Positions 6,034-6,296 of a stretch of DNA of 6,296 nt are shown in pieces; within the stretch, counting starts at the first letter, position 1; every line of letters starts with the position of its first letter. The notes beneath the pieces are model-generated. The model was not told where the DNA came from. It saw only the letters and a program-made list of their open reading frames with translations, and searched no databases. The DNA comes from Ruminococcaceae bacterium UBA7101 (GTDB lineage: Bacteria > Bacillota > Clostridia > Oscillospirales > Acutalibacteraceae): positions 1 through 6,296 of the forward strand of contig DKYL01000040.1 in NCBI GenBank assembly GCA_002493325.1, in the 5' to 3' direction. The translations under genes were made by a program, and so were the position numbers.

Positions 6034-6087
6034 CAAAAAGAACTGTTCAGCCGAACAGTTCTTTTTAGACTGTCGATAAAGTGGGCT
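6034..6087 (-). repeat. Repeat copy 2: inverted copy of the left-end element
   Basis: Read on the minus strand, the 21-bp tail (6087-6067) is identical to 1-21. It is followed by AAAA and a hairpin whose arms begin AGAACT and end AGTTCT, then TTTTTG, as in copy 1. The inner four stem pairs and the loop differ from copy 1, yet the stem is still perfect. The element lies 10 bases behind the pduL stop codon, just as copy 1 lies behind the anti-sigma gene. Confidence 0.8.
6035..6066 (+). terminator. Terminator behind pduL, active in both directions
   Basis: The arms 6035-6048 and 6053-6066 form a perfect 14-bp stem (AAAAAGAACTGTTC with its complement) around the loop AGCC. The outer five pairs are A-T, giving a T run on either strand, so the hairpin can end pduL transcripts and also minus-strand transcripts coming from the right. 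Confidence 0.88.
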
Positions 6088-6296
6088 GAAACACGCACAA
6101 AGATTAATCAACAGAAAATTTACCGATTTATATGATTGGAGGACAGAGGCTTGCTTCTGCCGCCAAAACAATTTAAAAGCCTTGCAATTCAAACAAATTG
6201 CAAGGCTTTTGTGCGTTTTTCGCCTTTTGTTCGGGGGCAGTACCATCGTACAGCTCCCACTCGCAAAAAACAAAATTCAGCTCCATTTCTCAACGT
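6088..6296. other. Non-coding right-hand tail
   Basis: I see no convincing gene in these 209 bases. Short frames are open on both strands to the window edge, but they run through the terminator hairpin at 6175-6210 and have no recognisable motifs. It may be the 3' flank of a minus-strand gene lying outside the window, or part of a dispersed repeat. Confidence 0.5.
6175..6210. terminator. Strong hairpin terminator, likely active in both directions
   Basis: A perfect 15-bp stem pairs 6175-6189 (AAAAGCCTTGCAATT) with 6196-6210 (AATTGCAAGGCTTTT) around a 6-base loop. The plus strand continues with TTTTGTGCGTTTTT, and the minus strand with TTTTAAATTGTTTT. It probably serves a minus-strand gene lying to the right of the window, or acts as a second stop after pduL. 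Confidence 0.8.

Noticed and set aside
1..6087. The terminal inverted repeats as ends of a transposon or integron cassette
   Set aside because: There is no transposase or integrase gene, no target-site duplication can be seen, and no attC-like core sites are present. The enclosed genes look like ordinary chromosomal genes.
6189..6296. Minus-strand open frame from the right edge (35 codons) as the end of a gene
   Set aside because: It runs through one arm of the strong hairpin at 6175-6210 before stopping. The opposite strand is also open over the same stretch, and no family motif is visible.
6136..6296. Plus-strand open frame starting near a GGAGGA sequence at 6138-6143
   Set aside because: It would need a TTG start and reads straight through the hairpin. 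The composition is not protein-like and the frame is short.
1..6296. CRISPR array, tRNA, rRNA or riboswitch
   Set aside because: No regularly spaced repeats with spacers, no cloverleaf, and no conserved riboswitch core were seen on either strand. The intergenic leaders are only about 100 bases long and contain promoter and ribosome-binding signals.

Overview
The window looks like chromosomal DNA from an anaerobic, fairly low-G+C Firmicute, most likely a gut clostridium of the Ruminococcaceae/Oscillospirales type. This is inferred from the style of the sigma/anti-sigma pair, the clostridial histidine kinase that lacks a normal G1 box, the PduL enzyme, and the strong AGGAGG-type ribosome binding sites. 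I cannot name the species.

Layout from left to right. A short repeat with a terminator hairpin (1-50) opens the window. Five genes then lie on the minus strand. Read in the direction of transcription (right to left), they are a family 4 uracil-DNA glycosylase (4760-5323), an OmpR-family response regulator (3961-4650), a 788-residue multi-pass sensor histidine kinase (1626-3992), a strong terminator (1593-1620), an ECF-type sigma factor (1034-1522) and its membrane-anchored anti-sigma factor (55-1050). One gene, pduL (5445-6023), is on the plus strand and diverges from the glycosylase gene. It is followed by a second copy of the left-end repeat in inverted orientation (6034-6087). A non-coding tail with another strong hairpin terminator (6175-6210) runs to the end.

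How the genes work together. Two signal-transduction modules sit side by side. The regulator/kinase pair overlaps by 32 bases and has a good promoter. Just upstream of that promoter are three repeats spaced 11 bp apart, as expected of an OmpR-type operator, so autoregulation is likely. The sigma/anti-sigma pair overlaps by 17 bases and the anti-sigma gene starts with TTG, which suggests translational coupling. The glycosylase is a DNA repair gene and PduL makes or uses acyl phosphates; both look like housekeeping genes. They share a 112-bp intergenic region in which two sigma-A-type promoters face away from each other with overlapping -35 boxes.

No clearly new multi-gene system is visible. 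The most unusual signal is the repeat near both ends. It has a 21-bp identical tail next to a 10-bp-stem hairpin whose inner stem differs between the copies but stays perfectly paired.
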